From positions 214,536,506 through 214,600,505 of the forward strand of contig CM055265.1 of NCBI GenBank assembly GCA_029237695.1: DNA of 64,000 nucleotides, read 5' to 3'. Origin of the DNA: Conchocele bisecta (Eukaryota; Mollusca; Bivalvia; Lucinida; Thyasiridae). A program made the position numbers and the translations under genes. Shown here piece by piece: positions 47,747 to 59,524 of this stretch (position 1 is its first letter; each line of letters opens with the position of its first letter). Below the pieces are notes generated by a model. That model worked only from the letters and a program-made list of their open reading frames with translations, made no database searches and was not told where the DNA came from.

Positions 47747-48537
47747 ATTGCACTGTAGTAGTAGGTAATATTGCACTGTAATGGAGGTATATTGCACTGT
47801 AGTAGTAGGTAATATTGCACTGTAATGGAGGTATATTGCACTGTAGTAGTAGGTAATATTGCACTGTAGTAGTAGGTAATATTGCACTGTAATGGAGGTA
47901 TATTGCACTGTAGTAGTAGGTAATATTGCACTGTAATGGAGGTATATTGCACTGTAGTAGTAGGTATTGCACTGTATAGTAGGTTACTAATATTGCACTG
48001 AATGGAGGTATTGCAGTATGAGTAATATTGCACTGTAGGTTCAGTAGTAGTAGGTATTGCACTGAAGGTTATGAGGTAATATTGCACTGTAGTAGTAGGT
48101 AATATTGCACTGTAGTAGTAGTAATATTGCACTGTAGTAAAGAGTATTCATTAGTGGAGGTATGCACTGTAGTAGTAGTAATATTGCACTGTAGTAGTAG
48201 GTATATTGCACGGGTTAGTAGTAATATTGCACTGTATTGTGGTATATGCACTTGAGTAGTAGTAGGTAATATTGCACTGAATGGAGGTATATTGCACTGT
48301 AGTAGTAGGTAATAAATTGCACTGTAATGAGGTATTGCACTGTAGTAGTAGTAGGAAATATTGCACTGAATGTAGGTATATTGCACTGTAGTAGTAGGTA
48401 ATATTGCACTGTAATGGAGGTAATATTGCACTGTAATGGAGGTATATTGCACTGTAATGGAGGTATATTGCACTGTAGTGGAGGTATATTGCACTGTAAT
48501 GGAGGTATATTGCACTGTAATGGAGGTATATTGCACA
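47747..48537. repeat. ~22-bp minisatellite with TATTGCACTGTA units
   Basis: Roughly 35 units of 19-24 bp alternate between a GTAGTAGGTAATATTGCACT type and an ATGGAGGTATATTGCACTGTA type. Both strands read through as low-complexity frames, which I do not accept as genes. Irregular spacing at 47960-48250 suggests decay or sequencing error. Confidence 0.9.
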
Positions 48538-48579
48538 ATAATGAATAGTTACAAACTTACAAAACACGGCTCAATAAAC

Positions 48580-48687
48580 CAGGGCCGGTTGCTGAAAGGT
48601 TCTGTTAGCTTAACAGACTGTTAAATAGCATTGCTAAGGATTTAACAATCTGTTAAGCTAACAGGTTTAGAGCAACCAGGCCCTGGG
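48580..48687. mobile_element. fold-back MITE, second GGCC-GGTTGCT copy
   Basis: AGGGCCGGTTGCTGAAAGG...TTAGCTTAACAGACTGTTAA and its inverted partner ending AGAGCAACCAGGCCCT. It lies 42 bp after the TATTGCACT array. Confidence 0.7.
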
Positions 48688-48773
48688 GATCATTTCACTA
48701 AACATTCGTTGGTAAAGTTGGTAAATACAAAATTGAAATTTACAATAACATTTGTACTGCACTTTCATGGATT

Positions 48774-49000
48774 AACCCTTTCAACCCTAAATAACTGAAA
48801 TGGACAGTGATGTTAATTTAAGGACCAATTAAATTGTCACAACTTGATTTTAGAACTAGTCCATTTATATAAGGGTGTGTATTTTTTTCACAACAATTTT
48901 GAAAATTACTTGCAAAAAGTGCAGACTCAGATGAGGTGGCTCGTCTTGATATACAGTGTTTGGAAGAATTGCTAAGAGGTATGTAATGTTGAAAGGGTTA
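48774..49000. mobile_element. MITE with TTAACCCTTTCA / TGAAAGGGTTAA ends
   Basis: TTAACCCTTTCAACCCTAAATAACTG at the left and GTAATGTTGAAAGGGTTAA at the right, with TTAA closing both sides. The interior matches 10594-10820. Confidence 0.65.
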
Positions 49001-49141
49001 ATGATAAAATGTTAGCATTAGGAAATCACATTAATCCGAGAATTTAATTCATAATAAAAACTATTTGTATACATGTTTGTTATCATACAAAATTTAGTAA
49101 AACCATACCCCTGATGTGGGCGTTGAAGGTAACAAACATCA

Positions 49142-49352
49142 GGAGCCCGTTTCACTAAACTTTGTAAGACTAAAATGTTTGTAAGTGCAAAATTATGATA
49201 GTCTGTAAATTTCACATTAACAATGTTTTCTTGTAAACAATTATTGGATTTATATATATATGCTCAATAAATGTAAATCAATTGAAATTTACAATCCTAA
49301 ATTTGCACTTACAAACATTTTAGTTGTACGAAGTTTAGTGAAACGGCCTCCT
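49142..49352. mobile_element. MITE with GGCCGTTTCACTAAAC-type ends
   Basis: GGAGCCCGTTTCACTAAACTTTG at the left and CGAAGTTTAGTGAAACGGCCTCC at the right, with the usual TTGTAAACAATTATTGGATT interior. A partial inverted piece precedes it at about 49020-49110. Confidence 0.7.
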
Positions 49353-49437
49353 GGACACTCAAACTAAATAAATAGATCTGATATGTGGCTGTAACTGGAG
49401 AGAAATATTATGAACAGTGTAGCTCCTATTGTGTGTA

Positions 49438-51257
49438 CAGTGCGACCCCCCTATTCCACGGAAGTCCGGCGACATACGACCTTCCGTATTGCTTATCCGA
49501 ACCGTGCAATATCCGTGCTCGCCCAAGACGCATCATGTCAACAAAAAATACATGTACACTTTGCGAATATGTACGATGTCGCCAATGCCTATAATATGCC
49601 ATAAATTTCCATCTACATATCATATGTAATGTTTTCACTGTTATCTTCACATGTAATAAATATTTAGAATCGACTAAGAATTGCTACCGTCATGTTTTAT
49701 TTTATAATTTATCCATGTAGAATATATGCCCCGTGCAGGCACCGGGGCGGGATCAACTGATCCTGAGAATAGTGCTGCAGTAGCCATTGCTTGTCGTAAA
49801 AGGCGACTAAACTGGTTTAACGATTGGGTTCATACTTTCCGGAACCCACTATACCGGATTTGGCCCTCATGTACATTTTTGGCTTTCTTGTATGTGAGAG
49901 TTGAGTCAGGCTATGCCCCATATATAAAAGTAAGATTAGTGCTAATCCTATTACTTTTAGGGGATGGGATAAATGATGCTGGTGTGGCGAGGGCCTGGCA
50001 CCAGATCAGGTTGTTCTAATTTCAGGACTGAATATATATTTTGATTGTAAATATTGAGTTCTGAAGTTGGGATTTACCCCCCTCGGACAGGTGGATACGG
50101 GACACGACCCCGTTGACCCGTCTGCGTGTAGACTCCCTGAGGCTTGTACCTCTATGTCAGAAAAGCGGACGTTAAACCCTATTCACTCACTCCATGTAGA
50201 ATGTAGATCTACGCAGGTCCATGCACTGCATTATTGTAAACACGTGTAGCCATTATCATTTGACGACGCAATGACCCAATTACCGATATCCTGTTCCATC
50301 AGCCCAAAGCTCATGTGTTGCAATCTGTGTATACTCAAACCCGGCTGTAAATTGTGTGACCTTTACGCTATGTTTTGAAATTGCACTGATTGGTCAACAC
50401 GCCTTTTGATGTGCCGCAGACGTCACGAACGTGCGACTTTCATCATCGCATCATGGGGCAATCATGCAGTAACCCCTTTCATGCCGAGGATACGCTTATG
50501 TTTGCGGAAAAATATTTTCCTTCTATATGCATTCAGAAGTATATGCCGCGACCACCATTTAAACCGTCTTGTTGAGACGGTTCAAATGAGTGGTCACAAC
50601 ATATACTTTCATTGAGAAATAACAAAAATAAAAATAAATTATTTAATAATTTCATACCCGTAAATGTGTATTCCCGAAAGGAATGGGTAAAAAAAAACAT
50701 TGGATTATACGCAGATCTGTCGCCATATTTCGCCGATATTGATTTCGAAAATATTTTCCGTAAATGGTGTTGAAAAGTGGACACAAAATTCAGAGTTCAT
50801 GCGGAATTGTCGGTGGCTTTAGATATGAAAGGAATGTTGGGTCATGGAGTAATCGGCTGATGATATGTGTGATCTGGCTTCTGGCAGACTTCTATAGAAA
50901 ATCGGGACCTAATTGTAGTATTGTTTGATGTTACTGTGATATTTTCTGTAAATGACGTTGGAAGATGAGGAAATTGTATTGTACTAATGTACGTACATAT
51001 AAGTACATGTACTACCTTTATTTCTTAACTTCAAACACACAGAGATAATATGTACCGCAATCAATAATTAACAATATAATACCACTTTCGGCAGCAATAT
51101 GATCGCAAATATAACACTATTTCTGACAATAGTCTGTTACAAATTTAACACAATTTTGATATACAAATAGGCAAAGAAAATCGGGAGCCAAGGCACAACC
51201 GTGTACTAACCGAGAACGTGTTATAGTGAAGCGTGTACTACCGGGGTCGCACTGTAT
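49438..51257. mobile_element. ~1.8-kb DNA transposon remnant, ACAGTGCGACCCC ends
   Basis: ACAGTGCGACCCCCCTATTCC at the left and CTACCGGGGTCGCACTGTA at the right give short TIRs. A SINE-like copy (49727-50191) is nested. No transposase frame was recognised. Confidence 0.5.
49727..50191 (+). mobile_element. SINE-like repeat with CACGGGGC / TTCACTCACTC ends
   Basis: CCCCGTGCAGGCACCGGGGCGG opens the copy. It then has GTCGTAAAAGGCGACTAAAC, ATTTGGCCCTCATGTAC and CCCGTTGACCCGTCTGCG, with an end at GACGTTAAACCCTATTCACTC. An inverted near-copy is at 57236-57712. Confidence 0.6.
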
Positions 51258-52400
51258 TCCAACAGTAGGACAAGTATCTATACTGTTTGTTACACGCAGA
51301 AATGTGTTTCACTGACTGCATGGTGATCAGTGCAGATCATAATCAGACTGCGCAGATACGCAGTCTGATCAGGATCTTCACAGAATGCCATAAGCCCAAT
51401 TTCTCCAGTCTATGCCATATATCGGCCCAAACAAATCAGACATACCAAATCTTATTAGTAGTATTAAAAGCAACATTGCTAAGGCCAGAAAAAACAGCGA
51501 TCAGAATTTGATATTGTGAGGTACAGACACTTTTGAGTTTTGACATATTTTATAAGATCATTACAATTTTGTATTCATTTACAATTGAGAATAGAGTGCC
51601 CACCTATTGATAGCTACAATAATTCGCCTCCGATATGTTATCTCGCGAGAGGTATGGAACGGTGTAGCAATTTTGTTTCTAACCTATTGAGTCACCAGCA
51701 CAAACACAAATGTCATTTTTGATCACTCCTGTGTTTCTTCCAGAATGGTCGACACAAATGATGTCTTCCAGTGAATTTCTCAAAGACAGACAGATCTATT
51801 TGTTCACACATTGGTTCATGTATAAATCAAGTATAAACAGAATTTGGCACATAATATAATGCAATGCTTGTATATGTTAACCAGTCGTGCTTCGACCCCA
51901 TACAAGACAACAATTCTGGCCTCTATTTTCTTATTTTCTTCATTCATATCTTGTTTCAATAAAACGTGTGGCTGCACATGAGAATAAGCTCATCAGAGAG
52001 CGAGTTGATTTTCATGTGCCACCAAAGCATGTTTATGTGTAGAAATAATGAACATTTTGTGTAATTGACGACAACATAACTCAGATTCATTACTGTAAGG
52101 GTTAGTATTGCATGTCACCAGCACACGGATGATTTTTACATTCACACTTTGTCAACTGTACTGAAAGATCTAAACTCTCTGTACAGCTTGGCAGTACATT
52201 AGACTGGTAAACAGTATAGGCCCTGATCAGACTGTTTAGATGTAAGCACTAATCTGGGAGTCTTGTCGGAAACATTTTGTCGGAACGCGGCTGATTTACT
52301 AACGACAGTCACCATGACTATAATATTTGGCACACCGAGAATTGACGATTGCCTCAGAGAGGACACATGGTGAACACAGACCAGTGTATTAGTGTGATTC
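51258..52400. other. no gene recognised
   Basis: A GATCATAATCAGACTGCGCAG fragment of the palindromic family lies at about 51336. The remainder is AT-rich single-copy-looking DNA with only short open frames and no convincing splice signals. Confidence 0.5.
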
Positions 52401-52566
52401 ATTATAGGAATGAATGGCCTTTTTGTGGAATTTATCGGGGTATAAACTTGGAAAAGTCGCGGGAATACTGGACGAAGGCCGGAAAGCCTCGTCCAGTATT
52501 CCCGCGACTTTTCCAAGTTTATATCCCCGATAAATTCCACAAAAAAGGCCATTAATTCCTTATAAT
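52401..52566. repeat. 165-bp fold-back with ~75-bp arms
   Basis: The arms run ATTATAGGAATGAATGGCC, TTTATCGGGGTATAAACTTGG, AAAAGTCGCGGGAATACTGG on one side and the inverted equivalent on the other. They are nearly perfect, with a loop of about 12 bp (AAGGCCGGAAAG). The transcript would form a long hairpin. Confidence 0.85.
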
Positions 52567-53016
52567 TCCAGCATTTGAAATAAATACATCAAGAAAATGT
52601 GTTTATTTTCCGTTTTCTTAAGAATTATTTTAACTGCGCCTCACGGTTACGGAAAGTAGTTAGGCGTGGGAGTTTACTGGGATATAAATTTTGGACAGAG
52701 ACTTGCTACGGGCCAATCAAATGTTAGGGAATTGTGTAAATATTTTTGTGCTGGAATTATCACTATATATTGTATTGTATTTATCCTACTAGTAGCTCCA
52801 CTCATATATTTTCAGATAAATCATTTTATTTTAACTTATTAGTCATCTCAAAAATAACATTTCTGTGTTTTTATATAATTATAATGCCACAACTAATTCA
52901 GAAAATTGAATGTTTATTAGAATAATTATGGTACGCTAACACAGATTATGTTTTCAAAATTCAAATTTAGTCTTCGACAAAATGCTCTTGACAATGTTTT
53001 GATGATTGCACTATGT

Positions 53017-53233
53017 GTAACCCTTACATCGCTATCTTAATTTTATGTTGTCTACTGTTTATTTTCTATTTTCTATTTTTATCATCAAAAACATGCTTTG
53101 ACAGCACTTTACAATAATTTCATTGGAAATGATTCTGAAGTGCTGTCAAAACAAGTTTGTTTTTTTTAGAAATAAGGCAAGATATAAAAGCAACAGCAGA
53201 CGACAATTGTTGTGTGTAGCGGTGTAAGGGTTA
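53017..53233. mobile_element. MITE with AACCCTTACA / TGTAAGGGTTAA ends
   Basis: GTAACCCTTACATCGCTATC at the left and TGTAGCGGTGTAAGGGTTAA at the right. Inner paired blocks ATGCTTTGACAGCACTTTA and TGAAGTGCTGTCAAAAC. A half copy is at about 41385. Confidence 0.7.
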
Positions 53234-53800
53234 ACTATGGCACAGTAGAGAAGCTTAGATTTATGCAATAAAGTTGACACATGTTTACCAGGTAAGACAT
53301 GTATGTAGGAAAAGCCACCCTACTAATGATGTTCATCCAGATATGGATGAAATAAATAGACAGCTGTTTGGATTCTTGTCAGCGATGTGTTATTTTTTAA
53401 TTTTAGCAATTTTAATTAATTTTATATTAAAATGTAAGTATTGCTATTTTGTCTATATTTTGGTAATAAAATAACTGAATTCATGTTTGGGATTGTTAAT
53501 ACAGAAAATGTTAGTTCAATTTATACATGTGTGGGTACTATTGCGTAATGTGGTCGAGTTCTTGTTCTTTAGGATTCTTCAACAGTGTGTCTTGTGTAGA
53601 GAGGTGTCACTGTTTATTGACACCAACCATCATCAATGGCATCAACAGCTGGCTACAATTACAGGGTACATGCTAGTTTTGCCAATTATTGATATCATTT
53701 ATAAAAAATATATTTTAAAAGTGCAATACCGTCATACTGGCAATAATGGCAGTAAGGCCAGTCTGTCACACGAACGACAGTCGACATGACGGACACAGCA

Positions 53801-54041
53801 GGAGGCCGTTTAACTAAACTCTGTACGACTAAAATGTTCAAAATTATGTTAGTCTGTAAATTTCACATTACCGGTAGTAATGTTTTTCTTGTAAACAATT
53901 ATTGGATTTCCATTTATTGAGCATAGGCTGCATATGCAGCCTATGCTCAATAAATGGAAATCCATCAATTGAAATGTCCAGCCGATCCTAAATTTGCACT
54001 TACAAACATTTTAGTCGTACGAAGTATAGTGAAAGAGCCCC
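53801..54041. mobile_element. MITE with GGCCGTTTCACTAAAC-type ends
   Basis: GGAGGCCGTTTAACTAAACTC at the left and AGTATAGTGAAAGAGCCCC at the right. The centre is an exact palindrome (TGAGCATAGGCTGCATATGC and its complement). Confidence 0.75.
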
Positions 54042-54090
54042 ATTTCGCGTCAATCACGTTATATCACCGCTCCAGTGATGGAGTGATGGT

Positions 54091-55640
54091 GATGTTGACT
54101 TTATATTCGTAGAACATGTTGTTGTTGCCTGTCTGGGATTGTGAAGATCGGGATAGGGCCACGGCAGTTTCTGTCGATGTTGACTTTATATTCGTAGAAC
54201 ATGTTGCTGTTGCCTGTCTGGGATTGTGAAGATCGGGATAGGGCCACGGCAGTTTCTGTTGATGTTGACTTTATATTCGTAGAACATGTTGTTGTTGCCT
54301 GTCTGGGATTGTGAAGATCGGGATAGGGCCACGGCAGTTTCTGTCGATGTTGACTTTATATTCGTAGAACATGTTGTTGTTACCCGTCTGGGATTGTGAA
54401 GATCAGGATAGGGCCACGGCAGTTTCTGTCGATGTTGACTTTATATTCGTAGAACATGTTGTTGTTGCCCGTCTGGGATTGTGAAGATCGGGATAGGGCC
54501 ACGGCAGTTTTGTGTCAATGTTTGACCTTATATCGCCTCTCCAGTGACGGTTTCCTGCCTAGTGTATGTAGATTGGGATAGGGCCACGGAAGTTTCGCGT
54601 CAATGTTTGACTTTATATCGCTGATCCAGTGACGGTTTCCTGTCTAGTGTATGTAGATTGGGATAGGTACACGGCAGTTTTGCGTCAATGTTTGATCGTA
54701 TATCGCCGCTCCAGTGGTGGTTTCCTGTTTGTGTATGTAGATTGGGATAGGTACACGGCAGTTTTGCGTCAATGTTTGATCGTATATCGCCGCTCGAGTG
54801 GTGGTTTCCTGTTTGTGTATGTAGATTGGGATATGGCCACGGCAGTTTCGCGTCAATGTTTGACCGTATATTGCCGCTCCAGTGGTGGTTTCCTGTTTGT
54901 GTATGTAGATTGGGATAGGTACACGGCAGTTTCGCGTCAATGTTTGACCGTATATTGCCGCTCCAGTGGTGGTTTCCTGTTTGTGTATGTAGATTGGGAT
55001 AGGTACACGGCAGTTTCGCGTCAATGTTTGACCGTATATTGCCGCTCCAGTGGTGGTTTCGTTTGTGTAGTAGTTGGGATAGGTACACCGGCAGTTTTCG
55101 CGTCAATGTTTGACCGTATTGGTCCAGTGGTGGTTTCCTGTTTGTGTATGTAGATTGGGATAGGTACAGGCACGGCAGTTGCGTCAATGTTTGACCGTAT
55201 ATTGCCGCTCCAGTGGTGGTTTCCTGTTTGTGTATGTAGATTGGGATAGGTACACGGCAGTTTCGCGTCAATGTTTGACCGTATATTGCCGCTCCAGTGG
55301 TGGTTTCCTGTTTGTGTATGTAGATTGGGATAGGTACACGGCAGTTTAGCGTCAAGTTTGACGTATCCGCTCCAGTGGTGGTTTCCTGTTTGTGTATGTA
55401 GATTGGGATAGGTACACGGCAGTTTCGCGTCAATGTTTGACCGTATATCGCCGCTCCAGTGGTGGTTTCCTGTTTGTGTATGTAGATTGGGATATGGCCA
55501 CAGCAGTTTTGCGTCAATGTTTGACCGTATATTGCCACTTCAGTGATGGTTTCCTGTTTGTGTATGTAGATTGGGCCACAGCAGTTTCGCGTCAATGTTT
55601 GACTTTATATCGCCGCTCCAGTGACGGCGAGTACTGGTAC
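54091..55640. repeat. 85-bp minisatellite, two related unit types
   Basis: Five units of 85 bp at 54091-54515 (GATGTTGACTTTATATTCG, GTCTGGGATTGTGAAGATC) are followed by about 13 units of 84-85 bp at 54515-55640 (GTCAATGTTTGACCGTATA, CTCCAGTGGTGGTTTCCTG, GTAGATTGGGATAGG). Both types share GGATAGG(G/T)(C/A)CACGGCAGTTT. The 3' end of a host coding exon lies in the last unit. Long frames on both strands are by-products of the repeat. Confidence 0.9.
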
Positions 55641-55738
55641 TCGAGAATCTCGAAGTCTTCACGTGCGTTCCTGCTCGTTGACCGATATGTGGAGTAGGGC
55701 CGCAGCTTCTGCTCCTCCGAGTAGCTGGCGTACGGCAC
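55592..55738 (-). CDS. host gene 2, probable terminal coding exon
   Basis: On the - strand the acceptor TGTGTGTTACAG (55739-55750) is followed by 48 codons (VPYASYSEEQKLRPYSTYRS ... EILEYQYSPSLE-RRYKVKH) and TGA 55592-55594. The phase (0) and style match the exon ending at 63729. The Ser/Tyr/Arg-rich sequence looks like a cytoplasmic tail. The last eleven codons and the stop are the first part of the 85-bp tandem unit. The family was not recognised. Confidence 0.55.
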   Translation of the reverse strand: MPYASYSEEQKLRPYSTYRSTSRNAREDFEILEYQYSPSLERRYKVKH

Positions 55739-56565
55739 CTGTAACACACAGTTGTGGCTGACTAGAGAAATGGGGCTTATGGGATTTGGTACCAGTATAC
55801 CATAATCACCCTAAATATTTGGACACCATTTATTTGGGGAAATACATAAAATATATGTTTTCCCTCCAACAGTGAGCATGCCAATATTCAGGGTTATTAT
55901 GGCAGTACTGGTTTAATAACATTAATAATGTCTTTGGATACAATTTGTTTTGAGAAACCCCCAACCTTTAATATTCACCATTTGGTCAATGAAACAATTT
56001 ATGCCTTCAACTCTCCTATGCCTGGAATCTATTGAGCAAGGTAATGTACAGAGTGTCTAGCACAGACTGTCACAGAAAACACTGGTGTTCCCACACACTC
56101 TTGTCACATTGCATAGATTTATCTAGATCTAGGTGTTATCAATGTTTTTGTCTGCTTGCTTGTTGTTCTCATATCGTCTTGCTAAGAACACATTTTGGAA
56201 CTGATAGACATTTTACAATCAACACATTTGCCAAGAGAATGCTAAATTCTACAGCCATCAATCAGATTGAGCAGGAAATACCACTCTGTGTGTTTAACCC
56301 TCATAGGAGTAGCATGATTATTTAATGGGGTTTTAAAGTGACTGCGTCTCAGATGCTATCTCCGAAGATGCATTTCACAACAAGAGTGCCATAAGTCACA
56401 AAATACGCCCGACAGTGAAGATGGAGAAATGTGAAGCGGTCACCAAGGCAAGAAACATCGATCTATATCATTATTTCTTCCTCTTGTTGTGATAAACAGG
56501 AATACTAATTTAGATACAGAGATGTGTATAGTAGAACTTATATAGAATTGGATAAAATTTTTAGA
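55739..56565. other. intron sequence without recognised elements
   Basis: AT-rich DNA between the terminal exon and the tandem repeat at 56566. The open frame at about 56032 has no motif. Confidence 0.45.
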
Positions 56566-57235
56566 AAAAATGGCCGAGTTAAAAAGGTGATATTTTTGTT
56601 AAAAAAATAATTTTCGGCATAAAAACATGAAGGTGCACATCTACAATATGTGTAGAAGACGTGTGTATAGTTTCAGATCGAATGATGGAACGGTTTCAGA
56701 GGAGTTGTGTACACAAACTATGTACCCTGTATAGAATTGTATACAACAAGAGGGCCATGATGGCCCTAATTCGCTCCATGAACACCAGAGGAGAATGTGA
56801 CATTGAGTTCATGTGTTTTAAAAAAAATTGTGCTATTGTTAGATGGCAGTCATCTTGGATTAAGCGATGACTCTCATTTTACCAAATCTGAAAATGCTTC
56901 ACCCAAGGATCTTAACTTACTATGAAGTTTGGCCAGCATCGGTCATGTGGTTCCTGAGAAAAAGACGTTCAAAATCTCGAATAAATGGACCTTTTGGAGG
57001 CCATCATGGATGACATAATCATCTGATTCCGACAAATATTGCACCAGAGCAATCACCTCATCGATACCTTCAATTTGATATATGACATGAGCATATATGG
57101 TCAAAAATAAAATTTGACCCCACGGGCCACGCCCATTTTTGACCCCGGGGTCACCATTTTAACAACTTTGATAGAGCATTGTACATCGATCATTCCTACC
57201 AAGTTTCGTTGAAATCCGGTTGTTGGTTATTGAGA

Positions 57236-57712
57236 AGAGTGAGTGAGTGAGTGAATAGGGTTTAACGTCCGCTTTTCTGACATAGAGGTACAAGCCTCAG
57301 GGAGTCTACACGCAGACGGGTCAACGGGGTCGAGTCCCATATCCACCTGTCCAAGGGGGGTAAATCCCAACTTCAGAACTCAATATTTACAATCAAAATA
57401 TATATTCAGTCCTGAAATTAGAACAACCTGATCTGGTGCCAGGCCCTCGCCACACCAGCATCATTTATCCCATCCCCTAAAAGTAATAGGATTAGCGCTA
57501 ATCTTACTTTTATATATGGGGCATAGCCCGACTCAACTCTCACATACAAGAAAGCCAAAAATGTACATGAGGGCCAAATCCGGTATAGTGGGTTCCGGAA
57601 AGTATGAACCCAATCGTTAAGCTAGTTTAGTCGCCTTTTACGACAAGCAATGGCTACTGCAGCACTATTCTCAGGATCAGTTGATCCCGCCCCGGTGCCT
57701 GCACGGGGCGTT
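57236..57712 (-). mobile_element. SINE-like repeat, inverted copy of 49727 type
   Basis: GAGTGAGTGAATAGGGTTTAAC, GGGTCAACGGGGTCGAGTCC and CGCCTTTTACGACAAGC correspond inverted to 49727-50191. It ends at GGTGCCTGCACGGGGC. Confidence 0.65.
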
Positions 57713-57721
57713 ATTGAGAAG

Positions 57722-57725
<4 letters not shown>

Positions 57726-57757
<32 letters not shown>
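57726..57757. repeat. poly-T tract (32 T)
   Basis: An uninterrupted T run just after the inverted SINE-like copy, inside the transposon at 56751-58432. Confidence 0.95.
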
Positions 57758-57761
<4 letters not shown>

Positions 57762-59274
57762 ATATATGCTATTTTTAGACAGCAGCCATCTTGGATTAGC
57801 GATGACCTCCATTTTAACAAATCTGAAAATACTTTACCCATGGACCATAAATTTTAAGTTTGGCTACCATGGGCCAAGCAGTCCATGTGAAGAAGAATTT
57901 TGAAATCTCTAATAAAAGAACGACCTTTTGACCTTTTGACCTTTCGGCGGCCAACTTGGATGACATAACCATCCGATTTCGACAAAAAATGTACCAGAGT
58001 GATCGCCTCGTTGATACCTTCGATTTGATATATGACATGACCATATTCAGTCCAAAATAAAATTTGACCCCTATTTGACCCCACGGGCCACGCCCATTTT
58101 TGACCCCGGGATCACCATTTTAACAACTTTGAAAGAGCATTGTACATCGATAATTCCTACCAAGTTTTGTCGAAATCTGGTTCGCGGTTCTTGAGATTTT
58201 TGAAGAATTTGTGCTCTTTTTAGACGGAGGCCATATTGTATTACGCGATGGCGTCATTTTAACAATTTTGTAATCCCCCTACCTAAGGACCATGACCATG
58301 AAGTTTGGTGACTATAGGCCCAATGGTTACCGAGGAGAAGACGTTTGAAAATGTTCACGGACGGACGACGGACGACGGACACATTGCGGTAACAATAGCT
58401 CACATGAGCTTCGCTCAGGTGAGCTAAAAATGTAGAAAAAAAGGCAAAGTTAAAAAGGTGATATTTTTGTTAAAAAAATAATTTTCGGCATAAAAACATG
58501 AAGGTGCACATCTACAATATGTGTAGAAGACGTGTGTATAGTTTCAGATCGAATGATGGAACTGTTTCAGAGGAGTTGTGTACACAAACTATGTACCCTG
58601 TATAGAATTGTATACAAAAATGTAGAAAAAATGGCTTAAGTTAAAAAGGTGATATTTTTGTTAAAAATATGTTTATGGCTTAAAAACAGCAAGGTACACA
58701 TCTTCAATATGTGTAGAAGACGTGTGTATAGTTTCAGATCGATTGACTGAATGGTTTCAGAGGAGTTGTGTACACAAATGTTGTACCCTATATAGAATTG
58801 TATACAAAAATGTATAAAAAAAGGCAAAGTTAAAAAATACTTTTTTCAGCATAAAAACACCAAGGTGCACATCTTCAATATGTGTAGAAGACGTGTGTAT
58901 GGTTTCAGATTGATCGACTCAACTGTTTCAGACGAGTTGTGTACGCAAACTAAGCAGTTTTTCAGTCCGGCGCCTGCCCGCCTGCGGTAAAACACAATAC
59001 GTACGGTCGTATAAAAACAGTTGAGATATATCCATGAATATTGTATGAATACAATCGCAACTTGTCCTTGGTCATAAACATGCAATTGTCGGCTAATTAT
59101 CACATTTGCATGTCAGCTTTCAATGTCGTTAACAGCAATCCCAGAAAATTTCATGATAAATTTCACTTGTTTTTTTCTTAAAATGGGCATATAATAAATT
59201 TATTCATGTTTGTGCATGCACCCTACCCACACAAGGCGAAGTATAGTGGTATTGACGAGTGTAGCTCCTAATCA

Positions 59275-59524
59275 GGGGGCCATTTCACTAAACTTTGTAC
59301 AACTAAAATGTGCAAACTGCAAAAGTGAAAACTTATGATAGTCAGTAAATGTCACATTAACAATGTGTTCTTGTAAACAATTATTGGATTTACATTTATT
59401 GAGCACAGGCTGCATATGCAGCCTATGCTCAATAAATGTAAATCCATCAATTGAAATTTCCAGACGATCCTAAATTTGCACTTACGAACATTTTAGTCGC
59501 ATGATGTTTAGTGAAACAGCCCCC
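59275..59524. mobile_element. MITE with GGCCATTTCACTAAAC ends, best copy
   Basis: GGGGGCCATTTCACTAAAC at the left and GTTTAGTGAAACAGCCCCC at the right. The centre is palindromic (TTTATTGAGCACAGGCTGC / GCAGCCTATGCTCAATAAA). It is the reference for the copies at 11019, 32989, 49142 and 53801. Confidence 0.8.

Larger units (their letters stand above)
56751..58432 (+). mobile_element. non-autonomous transposon with GGGCCATGATGGCCC start and CTCA...TGAGC hairpin end
   Basis: It starts with the palindrome GGGCCATGATGGCCC, carries three diverged body repeats (GGCCATCTTGGATTA-like, TTTGACCCCACGGGCCACGCCC) and a GGACGGACGACGGAC stretch. It ends AGCTCACATGAGCTTCGCTC-AGGTGAGC. Such ends are common in mollusc interspersed repeats. 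A SINE-like copy and a poly-T tract are nested in it. Confidence 0.6.
56566..58960. repeat. ~185-bp tandem repeat split by a transposon
   Basis: Units with GTTAAAAAGGTGATATTTTTG, GGTGCACATCTACAATATGTG and GACGTGTGTATAGTTTCAGATCG lie at 56566-56750, 58433-58615, 58616-58805 and 58806-58960. The first is separated from the rest by the insertion at 56751-58432. Confidence 0.75.

Noticed and set aside
47623..48567. Tyr/Thr/Gln-rich - strand frames over the TATTGCACT array
   Set aside because: Several overlapping frames of the same tandem repeat; no conserved start or splice context.
53274..53474. 66-codon frame with a hydrophobic C-terminal helix as a small membrane gene
   Set aside because: No family resemblance, no splice or promoter context, and high AT content makes such a frame expected by chance.
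54600..55595. 331-codon repeat protein on the - strand
   Set aside because: Generated by the 85-bp minisatellite; changes in unit length shift its frame and it has no independent start or neighbours.
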